From an uncultured Chloroflexota bacterium (lineage in GTDB: Bacteria > Chloroflexota > Dehalococcoidia > Lucifugimonadales > CAJWER01): a stretch of DNA of 8,267 nt. Shown in pieces: positions 1 through 5,395 of this stretch. Where the stretch lies: NCBI GenBank assembly GCA_913030785.1, contig CAJWER010000125.1:1-8267 (forward strand). The letters are read 5' to 3'. Made by a program: the position numbers and the translations under genes. The notes beneath the pieces are model-generated. The model was not told the origin of the DNA and did no database searches. It worked only from the letters and a program-made list of their open reading frames with translations. Within the stretch, counting starts at the first letter, position 1, and each line of letters starts with the position of its first letter.

Positions 1-65
1 GCAACTGACGGAAAAATTTTGAGGACAAAAGAAAGTATGAGAAACCTATTGAAAACAGGTTCGCA

Positions 66-371
66 GTGAGCAAGGGTGACCGCGACCTGGGGATAATGTC
101 GACGACCCGCACCTTCTATCGAGACTTCCGCATTGCCGCTACGAGGGCGGCCATCCGTTCGACGCCCCTTGAGGATTTCTATATAGTGCCGTCGGAGTTC
201 GGCGAGGACGGGCAGACGGTGTTCCGCATCTACGTCAATCCTCTAGTGTGGTGGATGTGGGCCTCGGGTCCGTTACTGGCCTTAGGGACTCTACTGGCGG
301 TGTCACCGCGTAGAAGGCTGGCGCCTGCGCCGGTGACTGTACCTGATGGTATGGGGCTCGCGAGGGGTTGA
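66..371 (+). CDS. ccmF: Cytochrome c-type biogenesis protein CcmF, C-terminal fragment (5' part lost or frameshifted)
   Basis: This looks like the C-terminal end of CcmF, the membrane subunit of the System I haem lyase that delivers haem to apocytochrome c on the outer face of the cytoplasmic membrane. The signature is the periplasmic stretch RTFYRDF, TRAAIRSTPLEDFY and FRIYVNPLVWWMW, followed by the last membrane helix (about residues 58-79) and a basic cytoplasmic tail. Full CcmF proteins are about 600-700 aa, so only the end is here. The frame stays open upstream to a TGA at 6-8, and the added residues (FEDKRKYEKPIENRFAVSKGDRDLG) still look like the CcmF periplasmic loop. The GTG at 66 is therefore only the first formal start, not a believable one. 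The gene probably continues left of the window in another frame. The next gene is CcmI-like, which supports the assignment. Confidence 0.75.
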   Translation: MSKGDRDLGIMSTTRTFYRDFRIAATRAAIRSTPLEDFYIVPSEFGEDGQTVFRIYVNPLVWWMWASGPLLALGTLLAVSPRRRLAPAPVTVPDGMGLARG

Positions 372-462
372 TGGCTGACGCACCAAGCCCTTCTCCAGTG
401 TTTGTTGGATGCGCGTACCTGTTCGACCTGCCCTCTAGCCAATCTCTCGTGAGCAGTGACAG

Positions 463-822
463 ATGCTTGTACTGATAGCGCTGCTTTTGGTGCTGCTGCC
501 GGCCGCCGCCATCGTGTATCCGTTCTTTCGCAGGCCAGATGGGGAGGCGCCGCCGGATGACGAGGCGTCCGACTCCAGAGATCTTTCCAGGCGATGGGAC
601 GCGGCTGTGGCAGGGCTTCGCAACACAGAGCTTGAGTTCTCTATCGGCAACCTCGCTGAGAACGACTACGATTGGCTCAAAGAGCAGTACATGACCGAGG
701 CGGCTCTTGTTCTGAAGACGATGGAGTTGGAGGAGCATCAAGAGCAGAAGCTGATGCAGGACGTCGACCACGCGGTCCGGGGGATCCGAGGGGACTTGGA
801 GTCGCCGGAGGACGAGCAATGA
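463..822 (+). CDS. CcmI-like cytochrome c biogenesis protein (short, membrane-anchored)
   Basis: A 119-aa protein with one N-terminal membrane helix (about residues 2-22, MLVLIALLLVLLPAAAIVYP), then a short basic/proline linker and an acidic, mostly helical domain. The segment RRWDAAVAGLRNTELEFSIGNLAENDYDWLKEQY (about 43-76) matches the pattern in the N-terminal part of CcmI/CycH, where a helix with a Leu-Arg-x-x-Glu-Leu-Glu-Phe core precedes a Gly-Asn/Lys-Leu-x-x-x-Asp-Tyr motif. No TPR region follows, unlike proteobacterial CcmI, so this is the short form. In CcmI-type proteins this region helps present apocytochrome c to the haem lyase; that role is inferred here. It lies 91 nt after ccmF, and its TGA (820-822) overlaps the ATG of the next gene. 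No strong Shine-Dalgarno precedes the ATG at 463. Confidence 0.7.
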   Translation: MLVLIALLLVLLPAAAIVYPFFRRPDGEAPPDDEASDSRDLSRRWDAAVAGLRNTELEFSIGNLAENDYDWLKEQYMTEAALVLKTMELEEHQEQKLMQDVDHAVRGIRGDLESPEDEQ

Positions 823-1865
823 TTCCGCGCGACTTGACTGCCATCAGGCGGACTGCCAGAGGGTTTTGGATGTGGTTGGTACTGGTGCTGGTTATCGTGG
901 CCTGGCCTGCGGAGGCCATGGCCCAGGAGCCGGAGTTCGTGGTGGAGGGCCGGGCCGTAAACGGCAGCGGCAACAATACGCCCGAGTTTGGGCTGTTGGT
1001 GACGTTGCACCAGGAGAGTACGGCTGGCCACGAGGATAGTGAGACCACAACCGATGTCGATGGGAAATTCCGTTTTGAAGGAATTGAGAATATTATCGGC
1101 GCCAGTTACGGTGTGTCCACAACCTATCAAGGCGTGATGTACGGCCTGGATGTCGAGCCATCGCAACAGAATCTACCGATCGAACTCGTCGTCTACGAGG
1201 CGGTGGATGATGAATCAGCGTTCGCTATCGAAGGCGCATCACTCCTGATCGTCCAGGCCGATGAACCTCGAACACTGTGGGCGCTTGAGATCATTACGGT
1301 TGCCAACAGGTCCAACACGACATACGTGCCGGGGACCGACCCGATGAAGCTGCTGCGCTTCTCTCTCCCTCCCGGGGCGCGAGATCTCAATGTGGAAACC
1401 AGTTTGCCCGGAGAGGCCGTGCAGGTTGACCTGGGGTTTGCGTTGACGTCCGAGATCCAACCGGGGGAGTACGAGGTGATGTTTTCGTACATGCTTCCGT
1501 ACGAAGGAAGCGATGCTGTTCTACCTCGCTCCTATCCCCATGGGACACAGGGCCTCAGGGTTCTCGCGCTTCCAGAGGTTGGGGCAATTGAGAGCGACGC
1601 TATGGGAACCGCAGAACCAGTACTCATTGGCTCTGATGTCTATCAAATACTGGTTGCAGAGGACCTGCCCGCCGGGACGAAGTTTACTGTCTCCCTTTCG
1701 GGGCTCGCGCAGCCGTCGTTCGGCGATCGGGTTTCCAGGGTCTGGGGGAATGTGAGGCTAGAGTATGCGGCCCTGGGCGGTCTTGCCGTGCTCATGATCG
1801 GTGTGTTGATCTTCGGCGTGTGGAAGACTTCACGGCCAGAGGAAGAAGATGGAGATGTGGACTAG
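819..1865 (+). CDS. Secreted, C-terminally anchored protein with carboxypeptidase-regulatory-like domain
   Basis: A 348-aa protein. Residues 1-36 form a signal peptide with a basic N-region, a hydrophobic core (WMWLVLVLVIVAWP) and an AMA-Q type cleavage site. Residues about 39-125 look like a carboxypeptidase-regulatory/transthyretin-like beta-sandwich, with the hallmark pattern TTTDVDGKFRFEGI. A second beta-rich region follows (about 135-300). One membrane helix (about 315-335) and an acidic tail end the protein. It should sit outside the membrane, held by its C-terminal helix. The start chosen is the ATG at 819, which overlaps the previous stop as ATGA and directly precedes the signal peptide; the frame is open further upstream, but that stretch overlaps the CcmI-like gene. 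The overlap suggests translational coupling and a role near cytochrome c assembly. That role is an inference; no catalytic motif is visible. Confidence 0.72.
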   Translation: MIPRDLTAIRRTARGFWMWLVLVLVIVAWPAEAMAQEPEFVVEGRAVNGSGNNTPEFGLLVTLHQESTAGHEDSETTTDVDGKFRFEGIENIIGASYGVSTTYQGVMYGLDVEPSQQNLPIELVVYEAVDDESAFAIEGASLLIVQADEPRTLWALEIITVANRSNTTYVPGTDPMKLLRFSLPPGARDLNVETSLPGEAVQVDLGFALTSEIQPGEYEVMFSYMLPYEGSDAVLPRSYPHGTQGLRVLALPEVGAIESDAMGTAEPVLIGSDVYQILVAEDLPAGTKFTVSLSGLAQPSFGDRVSRVWGNVRLEYAALGGLAVLMIGVLIFGVWKTSRPEEEDGDVD

Positions 1866-1874
1866 CAGGGGCTT

Positions 1875-1922
1875 GGACGTCTGTGTGGGCGTGCGCTGTA
1901 AGGCCCACAGGCCGGACCGTCC
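1875..1922. terminator. Possible bidirectional terminator hairpin
   Basis: A two-part stem lies between convergent genes. An outer arm GGACG (1875-1879) pairs with CGTCC (1918-1922), and an inner arm TGTGGGC (1884-1890) pairs with GCCCACA (1903-1909). There is no U-tract on either side, so function as an intrinsic terminator is uncertain. Its position 10 bases after the stop of the ccm cluster and 22 bases from the stop of the acetyltransferase fits the role. Confidence 0.3.
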
Positions 1923-1943
1923 AGTGCCTCCCAAGCGGTAGCG

Positions 1944-2507
1944 CTACTCTGTGGGGCGTTCGGTGTACTCGGCGGCCAGGATTCCCATCACCACCGAGTC
2001 GAAGCGTGAGCCCTCATGGGGCCGAGACTTCCTGAGCGTTCCCTCGTGGACGAATCCCAGGTGCTCGAACATCAGCAGGGCGTTCTTGTTGTACTCGGGC
2101 ACGTCGACCCAAAGCCGGTAGAGGCCCCAGTCGGTGAAGGCTAGATCCATCATTGCTCGGGTCGCCTCTGTCCCGTGGCCGTGGTGCCACATCTCCGTAC
2201 TGCCGATGAGGACCGAGACGTGGCCGTCACCGAGGGACTCCTCGATCGCGACGTGGACCTCGCCGATGTGCTGTCCGTCGTCGAGATAGATGGACAGAAT
2301 GCGATGCTCGGGATCGTTGAAGATGCGCTCCCACTCAGCTTCGGAGACCCCCTTGATCTCCTCCGGATGGTACCCAAGGTGTGCTGCGTCGCCGTACGCA
2401 TACCGTCCGAACCAGCTTTCGGCTACCTCCTCGTCCTGGAGCCAGACCCGGATGCGCCCTGCGTCTTCTCGCGTCACCGATTGCAATGTTACTTTTCGAT
2501 GGGGCAT
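1944..2507 (-). CDS. GNAT family N-acetyltransferase (RimJ/RimL-like)
   Basis: A 187-aa GNAT-fold enzyme that would transfer an acetyl group from acetyl-CoA to an amine, such as a protein N-terminus, amino sugar or small amine; the substrate cannot be told. The acetyl-CoA pyrophosphate loop is visible at about residues 106-115 (MWHHGHGTEA, fitting the x-x-G-x-G/A pattern), followed by the helix ATRAMMDLAF. The C-terminal motif N-K-N-A-L-L-M-F-E-H-L-G-F (about 140-152) is typical of the RimJ/RimL and SpeG-like subgroup. The start at 2507 (MPHRKVTLQ) was chosen over one 36 bases upstream because GGAGG lies 6 bases before it. The gene is transcribed towards the ccm cluster and diverges from the RidA-like gene. 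No promoter was clear enough to call. Confidence 0.85.
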   Translation of the reverse strand: MPHRKVTLQSVTREDAGRIRVWLQDEEVAESWFGRYAYGDAAHLGYHPEEIKGVSEAEWERIFNDPEHRILSIYLDDGQHIGEVHVAIEESLGDGHVSVLIGSTEMWHHGHGTEATRAMMDLAFTDWGLYRLWVDVPEYNKNALLMFEHLGFVHEGTLRKSRPHEGSRFDSVVMGILAAEYTERPTE

Positions 2508-2513
2508 ATGAGT

Positions 2514-2518
2514 CCTCC
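2514..2518 (-). promoter_or_regulatory. Ribosome binding site of the GNAT gene
   Basis: The minus strand reads GGAGG six bases before the ATG at 2507. This decides the start: the upstream in-frame ATG at 2543 has no such site and would add a Pro/Arg-rich 12-residue extension outside the GNAT fold. Confidence 0.7.
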
Positions 2519-2544
2519 GTGGGCCAGGGGCGTGGGGGTTCATC

Positions 2545-2560
2545 CACAGGGTACACTGTG
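2545..2560. other. Short dyad in the divergent intergenic region
   Basis: CACAG (2545-2549) and CTGTG (2556-2560) form a 16-bp dyad with a 6-bp spacer, between the divergent GNAT and RidA-like genes. A second perfect dyad, CGCGG-T-CCGCG, lies at 2613-2623. Either could be an operator. Dyads this short also occur by chance. Confidence 0.22.
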
Positions 2561-2656
2561 TTGGCAGTGCTGCGCACGCTTAGGGGGGGTTGGGCTGGTA
2601 CCTGTCTCAAGGCGCGGTCCGCGAATGGAAGGCTGTACCAAGAATGTGAAATCGAC

Positions 2657-2663
2657 AGGAGGG
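2657..2663 (+). promoter_or_regulatory. Ribosome binding site of the RidA-like gene
   Basis: AGGAGGG lies six bases before the GTG at 2670 and supports that GTG as the start; the next in-frame Met is 13 codons later, within the conserved N-terminal strand. Confidence 0.75.
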
Positions 2664-2669
2664 TGATAC

Positions 2670-3089
2670 GTGAAGAAGATCGAGAGGTCTGTATGGAATC
2701 CACCGGAGATGGTCGTGCCACATGGCGCCTTTTCTCATGTTGTAGAGGTATCCGGTGTGCATAGGTGGTTATTCCTGACGGATAAGGCGTCGGTCGCGGC
2801 AGGCGGCTCACTCGTGGGGGAGGGCGATGCTGCGGCTCAATCACAGTGGGTCCTAGAGCTCATTGGCATTGGCCTGAAAAGCGGCGGGGCGACGTGGGCC
2901 AATGTGGTACAGATGTCGACACACCTGGTCGGGCGTGGTTCGGTGGCCCCGTTCCTGGAGACTAGAGACAGATTCTTCGGCGAGGTCTATCCGGACGGCG
3001 ACTATCCTGCTAACACCCTTGTGGTCGTGGATGGCCTTGTTAGGGAGGGGATGCTGGTCGCAGTTACCGCTGTAGCGGCCCTGCCGTAG
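2670..3089 (+). CDS. RidA/YjgF-family protein without the canonical catalytic Arg
   Basis: A 139-aa protein of the RidA (YjgF/YER057c/UK114) fold, normally a trimer with active sites between subunits. Canonical RidA hydrolyses reactive enamine/imine intermediates to keto acids and ammonia. Family features here are the region from about residue 55 to 110 (GDAAAQSQWVLELIGIGLK, a helix; ATWANVVQMSTHLV, a strand; FLETRDRFFGEVYPDG) and the YPANTLVVVDGLV segment. That last segment normally reads P-A-R and carries the Arg that binds the substrate carboxylate; Asn115 is here instead. The Glu normally found near the C-terminus is also absent (Ala131). It therefore belongs with the Rid subgroups that lack deaminase residues, and its activity is unknown. 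It lies 59 nt upstream of a DapA-like gene on the same strand, which suggests a shared pathway. Confidence 0.82.
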   Translation: MKKIERSVWNPPEMVVPHGAFSHVVEVSGVHRWLFLTDKASVAAGGSLVGEGDAAAQSQWVLELIGIGLKSGGATWANVVQMSTHLVGRGSVAPFLETRDRFFGEVYPDGDYPANTLVVVDGLVREGMLVAVTAVAALP

Positions 3090-3100
3090 GTTTGCTCCCC

Positions 3101-3109
3101 TGCTATCAT
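3101..3109 (+). promoter_or_regulatory. Possible extended -10 promoter for the DapA-like gene
   Basis: TGCTATCAT fits the extended -10 pattern TGnTATAAT with one mismatch in the hexamer. No good -35 is seen, as is common for extended -10 promoters. A start near 3116 would leave a leader of about 33 nt with AGGAGG at 3138-3143. A perfect palindrome, TTGTACAA (3111-3118), sits over the expected start point and could be an operator half. The gene could still be co-transcribed with the RidA-like gene. Confidence 0.4.
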
Positions 3110-3148
3110 GTTGTACAAAGATTTTGAAGGTTCCAACAGGAGGCTCGT

Positions 3149-4108
3149 ATGATAACGGTCGAAGAGGCGAAGGCCAAAATGGATGGCGTCGTCATCCCTC
3201 TGGCGACGATGTTCAAGGACGATCTGTCGCTTGACGTGGACGCGACGCAGGAGAACGTCCAATGGCTTGTGGATCAGGGCGCGAGGCCCGGCAACACGGT
3301 ACTTATCGCAGCGGGCTCGGGCGGCGACTTCACCGTGCTCACGACCCAGGAGCGAAAGGACGCCATCAAGGCCATCGCCGAGGTCGCAGTGCCCAACAAC
3401 ATCCCGACCTTTGCCAGCGTACAGAGCACCGACATCAGGACTACCATCGAGCTGTGCCAGTGGTGCGAAGAGGTCGGCATCGATATCGTCCAGATGTCTA
3501 GCGCCTACTACTACGATGTGCTCAAGGGCGACATCGTCGCCTGGGTCAACGAGGTGGCGAAACACACGGATGTCGGGTTCGCGGCGTACAGCCACTTTTA
3601 CAGCGGCTCCAAGTACGACATGACGATGGATGTCGCGGAAGAGATAATGAAAGTGCCGAACACGGTTGCCGTCAAGTGGGGTTCCTCCAACATCGCCAAC
3701 TACCTGGCGGGCTTCAAGTTTTTCGTGCCACGGGCGGCGGTGGTCAACAATGGACCGCTGAGTGTGTACGGCCACCAGCTCGGAGTGAAGGCGTGGGTCA
3801 GCCATGTGCCCAACTTCTACCCGCAGCACTCCTGGGCGGTGCATGACCTGATGACGGCCGGCAGGTACGAGGACGCTGAGCGGGTTCTCGACGACTTCAA
3901 CGACGAGTACAACTCCATCCGAGGGATGATTAGCTCGCAGACGGCTGGCGAAGGTGTGTTTGTGAAGCCCTTCATGAAGGAGATGGGCCGCCCGTCCGGG
4001 CCGTCCAGGCTGCCGTCACGCGATGAGGCGGTGACGCAGGAGGTTCGGGAGCGCATCCGGGGCCTGATGGAGCGGGCGCCCTCGATCGTCGAGAGCGCAA
4101 GGGTCTAG
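3149..4108 (+). CDS. Dihydrodipicolinate synthase/N-acetylneuraminate lyase family protein
   Basis: A 319-aa TIM-barrel enzyme of the class I aldolase DapA/NanA superfamily, which forms a Schiff base with a keto-acid substrate such as pyruvate. The Schiff-base Lys is Lys176 in NTVAVKWGSSN, and the partner Tyr is Tyr147 in GFAAYSHF. The usual G-T-T-G-E loop is G-S-G-G-D here (residues 56-60), and the Arg that follows the Tyr in true DHDPS and binds the dicarboxylate is missing. Lysine-biosynthetic DapA is therefore unlikely; a catabolic keto-acid aldolase, lyase or dehydratase is more likely, with the substrate unknown. The C-terminal helical domain (about 230-315) is present and the length is normal. 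AGGAGG lies 5 bases before the ATG. The gene follows the RidA-like gene on the same strand and ends near a strong hairpin. Confidence 0.85.
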   Translation: MITVEEAKAKMDGVVIPLATMFKDDLSLDVDATQENVQWLVDQGARPGNTVLIAAGSGGDFTVLTTQERKDAIKAIAEVAVPNNIPTFASVQSTDIRTTIELCQWCEEVGIDIVQMSSAYYYDVLKGDIVAWVNEVAKHTDVGFAAYSHFYSGSKYDMTMDVAEEIMKVPNTVAVKWGSSNIANYLAGFKFFVPRAAVVNNGPLSVYGHQLGVKAWVSHVPNFYPQHSWAVHDLMTAGRYEDAERVLDDFNDEYNSIRGMISSQTAGEGVFVKPFMKEMGRPSGPSRLPSRDEAVTQEVRERIRGLMERAPSIVESARV

Positions 4109-4118
4109 TTACTAGTTT

Positions 4119-4152
4119 CGCGCCGTGTGTCCTCGTCGGGGCACACGGCGTG
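4119..4152 (+). terminator. Stem-loop after the DapA-like gene
   Basis: A perfect 9-bp stem, CGCCGTGTG (4121-4129) with CACACGGCG (4142-4150), extends inward by three pairs and outward by two, one a G-T wobble. It begins about 10 bases after the stop codon. No U-tract follows, so it may be a weak terminator or an mRNA 3'-end protector. Confidence 0.5.
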
Positions 4153-4174
4153 CGCCCGCCGCGCTCGTCAAGGC

Positions 4175-4210
4175 GACATGGGCGGAGACGAGACACACCC
4201 AGCCCATGTC
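4175..4210. repeat. 9-bp perfect inverted repeat
   Basis: GACATGGGC (4175-4183) and GCCCATGTC (4202-4210) are exact reverse complements separated by 18 bases. The right arm overlaps the left end of the 4203-4324 element. The sequence 4164-4182 matches the right end of that element (4306-4324) at 15 of 19 positions, so it may be the relic of another copy. Confidence 0.5.
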
Positions 4211-4324
4211 ATTCTGAGCGGAGCGAAGAATCTGGGGCGGGGTTCTTGTCTTGGCATGGGTACAGAGCGTGGCCCCGGCACCACCCCGGTTCCTTCGTCG
4301 CAGTACTCCTCAGCACGACATGGG
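4203..4324. repeat. MITE-like intergenic repeat of the ATTCTGAGCG...AGAATCT family
   Basis: The element starts CCCATGTCATTCTGAGCG and ends CTCCTCAGCACGACATGGG. The outer 8 bp are perfect inverted repeats (CCCATGTC / GACATGGG). With small gaps the similarity extends about 35 bases inward: the right end in reverse complement reads cccatgtc, ctgag, cgaaggaa and ggggtgg, against cccatgtc, ctgag, cgaagaa and ggggcgg on the left. The left motif is a known dispersed repeat in many environmental bacterial genomes; its translation (HSERSEES) appears in databases as spurious short proteins. No transposase is encoded, and I see no clear target-site duplication. It fills most of the gap between two convergent genes. 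Confidence 0.6.
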
Positions 4325-4337
4325 TTGGAGATCGGGG

Positions 4338-5369
4338 CTAGACTTTGCTGTAGACCTGGAAGCGGTGGCGGTTGTGTTCGGTGACGTATAGCCTGTTGTT
4401 GGCGTCGAGGGTGACTGATACTGGTCCCCAGAAGTAGGGCTCGGTTTGGGACGATTCGTTTTGGGGATCACGCAGGTGGTCGGGGAGGTCGGGGAGCAGG
4501 TTGGCCATGTCGCGGGTGCGGACCTCGTCGGGGTTGGATGCGAAGAACTCTTTCGACCATTTGGACAGGGTCGCCTGACCGCGCAGCTTCAGGACGAAGT
4601 CGCCTGCGGAGTTGAATATCTGAACCCTCTCGTTGCCCCAGTCCGCTACGTACACAAATCCCTCGCCGTCTACCACGACGTCGGAGGGCCGCTTTAGCTG
4701 GCCGTCGCCCGACCCGGACTCGCCAAACGTCGCAAAGAACTCGCCGTCTGCCGCGAATTTCTGGACGCGGTCGTTGCGCCAGTCGGCGACGTACACGTAT
4801 CCGTCCGCGTCGACGGCAATCCCCCACGGCAGGTTGAACTGGCCCGGGCCGTCACCGGCCTCGCCCCACTTTGCCAAGTAGTCGCCGCCGGCCGCGAATT
4901 TTTGGACCCGGTTGTTGTGCTGGTCCACGACGTATGCGTTGTCGTCGGAGTCGAACGCGATTCCGGAGGGCCCGTTGAGCTGGCCGTCCCCGCTGCCGAA
5001 TTCACCCCACTTGCGTAAGTACGTGCCGGATGAGTCGTAGGCGGTGACGCGGTGGAGGTGCTCGTCGGTGATGTGCAGCCTATCCTGGCTGTCGAACGCC
5101 ATGTCGGTGGGCAGGCCGAAATTCTCATCGCCCGTGCCGAAGCCTTTGCCGAACTCACCCAGGTACTCCTCGTCGAGGTTGCAGATGCCGACGCGAATCG
5201 CGTCCCTGCGGACATGGTCGCACCGGTTGAGGACGAATATGCGCCCGTCTTTGGAAACCTGAAGGGCATAGGGGTTGGCGAAGCCGCGGCCGTTGGAGCC
5301 GTTGTTCGTCATCCCTATGGTCTTGATGTACTCGAGGGTAATGGGGGTTGTGGCGGTCCGGAGGGACAT
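4338..5369 (-). CDS. NHL-repeat beta-propeller protein
   Basis: A 343-aa protein built from NHL repeats, predicted to fold as a six-bladed beta-propeller. Blades lie at about residues 30-75, 86-120, 132-168, 179-215, 226-262 and 315-341, with marks such as GPSGIAFDSDDNAYVVDQHNNRVQKF repeated with variations. The four central repeats have an exact 47-residue period. A non-repeat insert (263-314, charged and Pro-rich) separates the last two blades. NHL propellers are usually binding scaffolds, and some are enzymes (peptidyl-glycine lyase, strictosidine synthase-like); no catalytic set is recognised here. There is no signal peptide or membrane helix, so it should be cytoplasmic. AGGAG lies 7 bases before the ATG. 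It is the last gene of an operon with DUF1501 and DUF1800, starting 26 nt after the DUF1800 stop. Confidence 0.85.
   Translation of the reverse strand: MSLRTATTPITLEYIKTIGMTNNGSNGRGFANPYALQVSKDGRIFVLNRCDHVRRDAIRVGICNLDEEYLGEFGKGFGTGDENFGLPTDMAFDSQDRLHITDEHLHRVTAYDSSGTYLRKWGEFGSGDGQLNGPSGIAFDSDDNAYVVDQHNNRVQKFAAGGDYLAKWGEAGDGPGQFNLPWGIAVDADGYVYVADWRNDRVQKFAADGEFFATFGESGSGDGQLKRPSDVVVDGEGFVYVADWGNERVQIFNSAGDFVLKLRGQATLSKWSKEFFASNPDEVRTRDMANLLPDLPDHLRDPQNESSQTEPYFWGPVSVTLDANNRLYVTEHNRHRFQVYSKV
4581..5144 (-). repeat. Four degenerate 141-bp tandem coding repeats (NHL blades)
   Basis: Equivalent positions recur every 141 bases, for example the codons for the VQ-x-F strand near 4610, 4751, 4892 and 5033. 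The copies at 4751 and 4892 share the exact string CCGCGAATTT. At the protein level the strands VTAY, VQKF, VQKF and VQIF start at residues 108, 155, 202 and 249. The middle blades are the most alike, which suggests internal duplication. Confidence 0.75.
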
Positions 5370-5395
5370 CGCGGGTCTCCTGGTTGTGTGGGGCT

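Noticed and set aside
371..475. A 34-codon frame whose ATG overlaps the ccmF stop
   Set aside because: It has no domain or membrane segment and overlaps the CcmI-like start; overlap with a stop codon alone is weak evidence.
672..818. A 49-residue N-terminal extension of the carboxypeptidase-regulatory-like protein
   Set aside because: It overlaps the CcmI-like gene in another frame and would bury the signal peptide; the ATG at 819 fits both the overlap and the signal peptide.
1938..1947. Perfect palindrome GTAGCGCTAC at the end of the GNAT gene
   Set aside because: It is only 10 bp and overlaps the stop codon; chance is sufficient.
3002..3844. A 280-codon minus-strand frame opposite the RidA-like and DapA-like genes
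   Set aside because: It is antisense to two well-supported genes, and its translation is rich in His, Val and Arg with no domain pattern.
4109..4337. CRISPR array or small RNA in the convergent gap
   Set aside because: There is no regular repeat-spacer pattern; the repeats seen are inverted and explained by the MITE-like element and the hairpin.
4127..4384. Short plus-strand frames in the 4109-4337 intergenic region
   Set aside because: Their translation runs through the ATTCTGAGCG repeat (HSERSEES or VILSGAKNL strings), a known source of false proteins.
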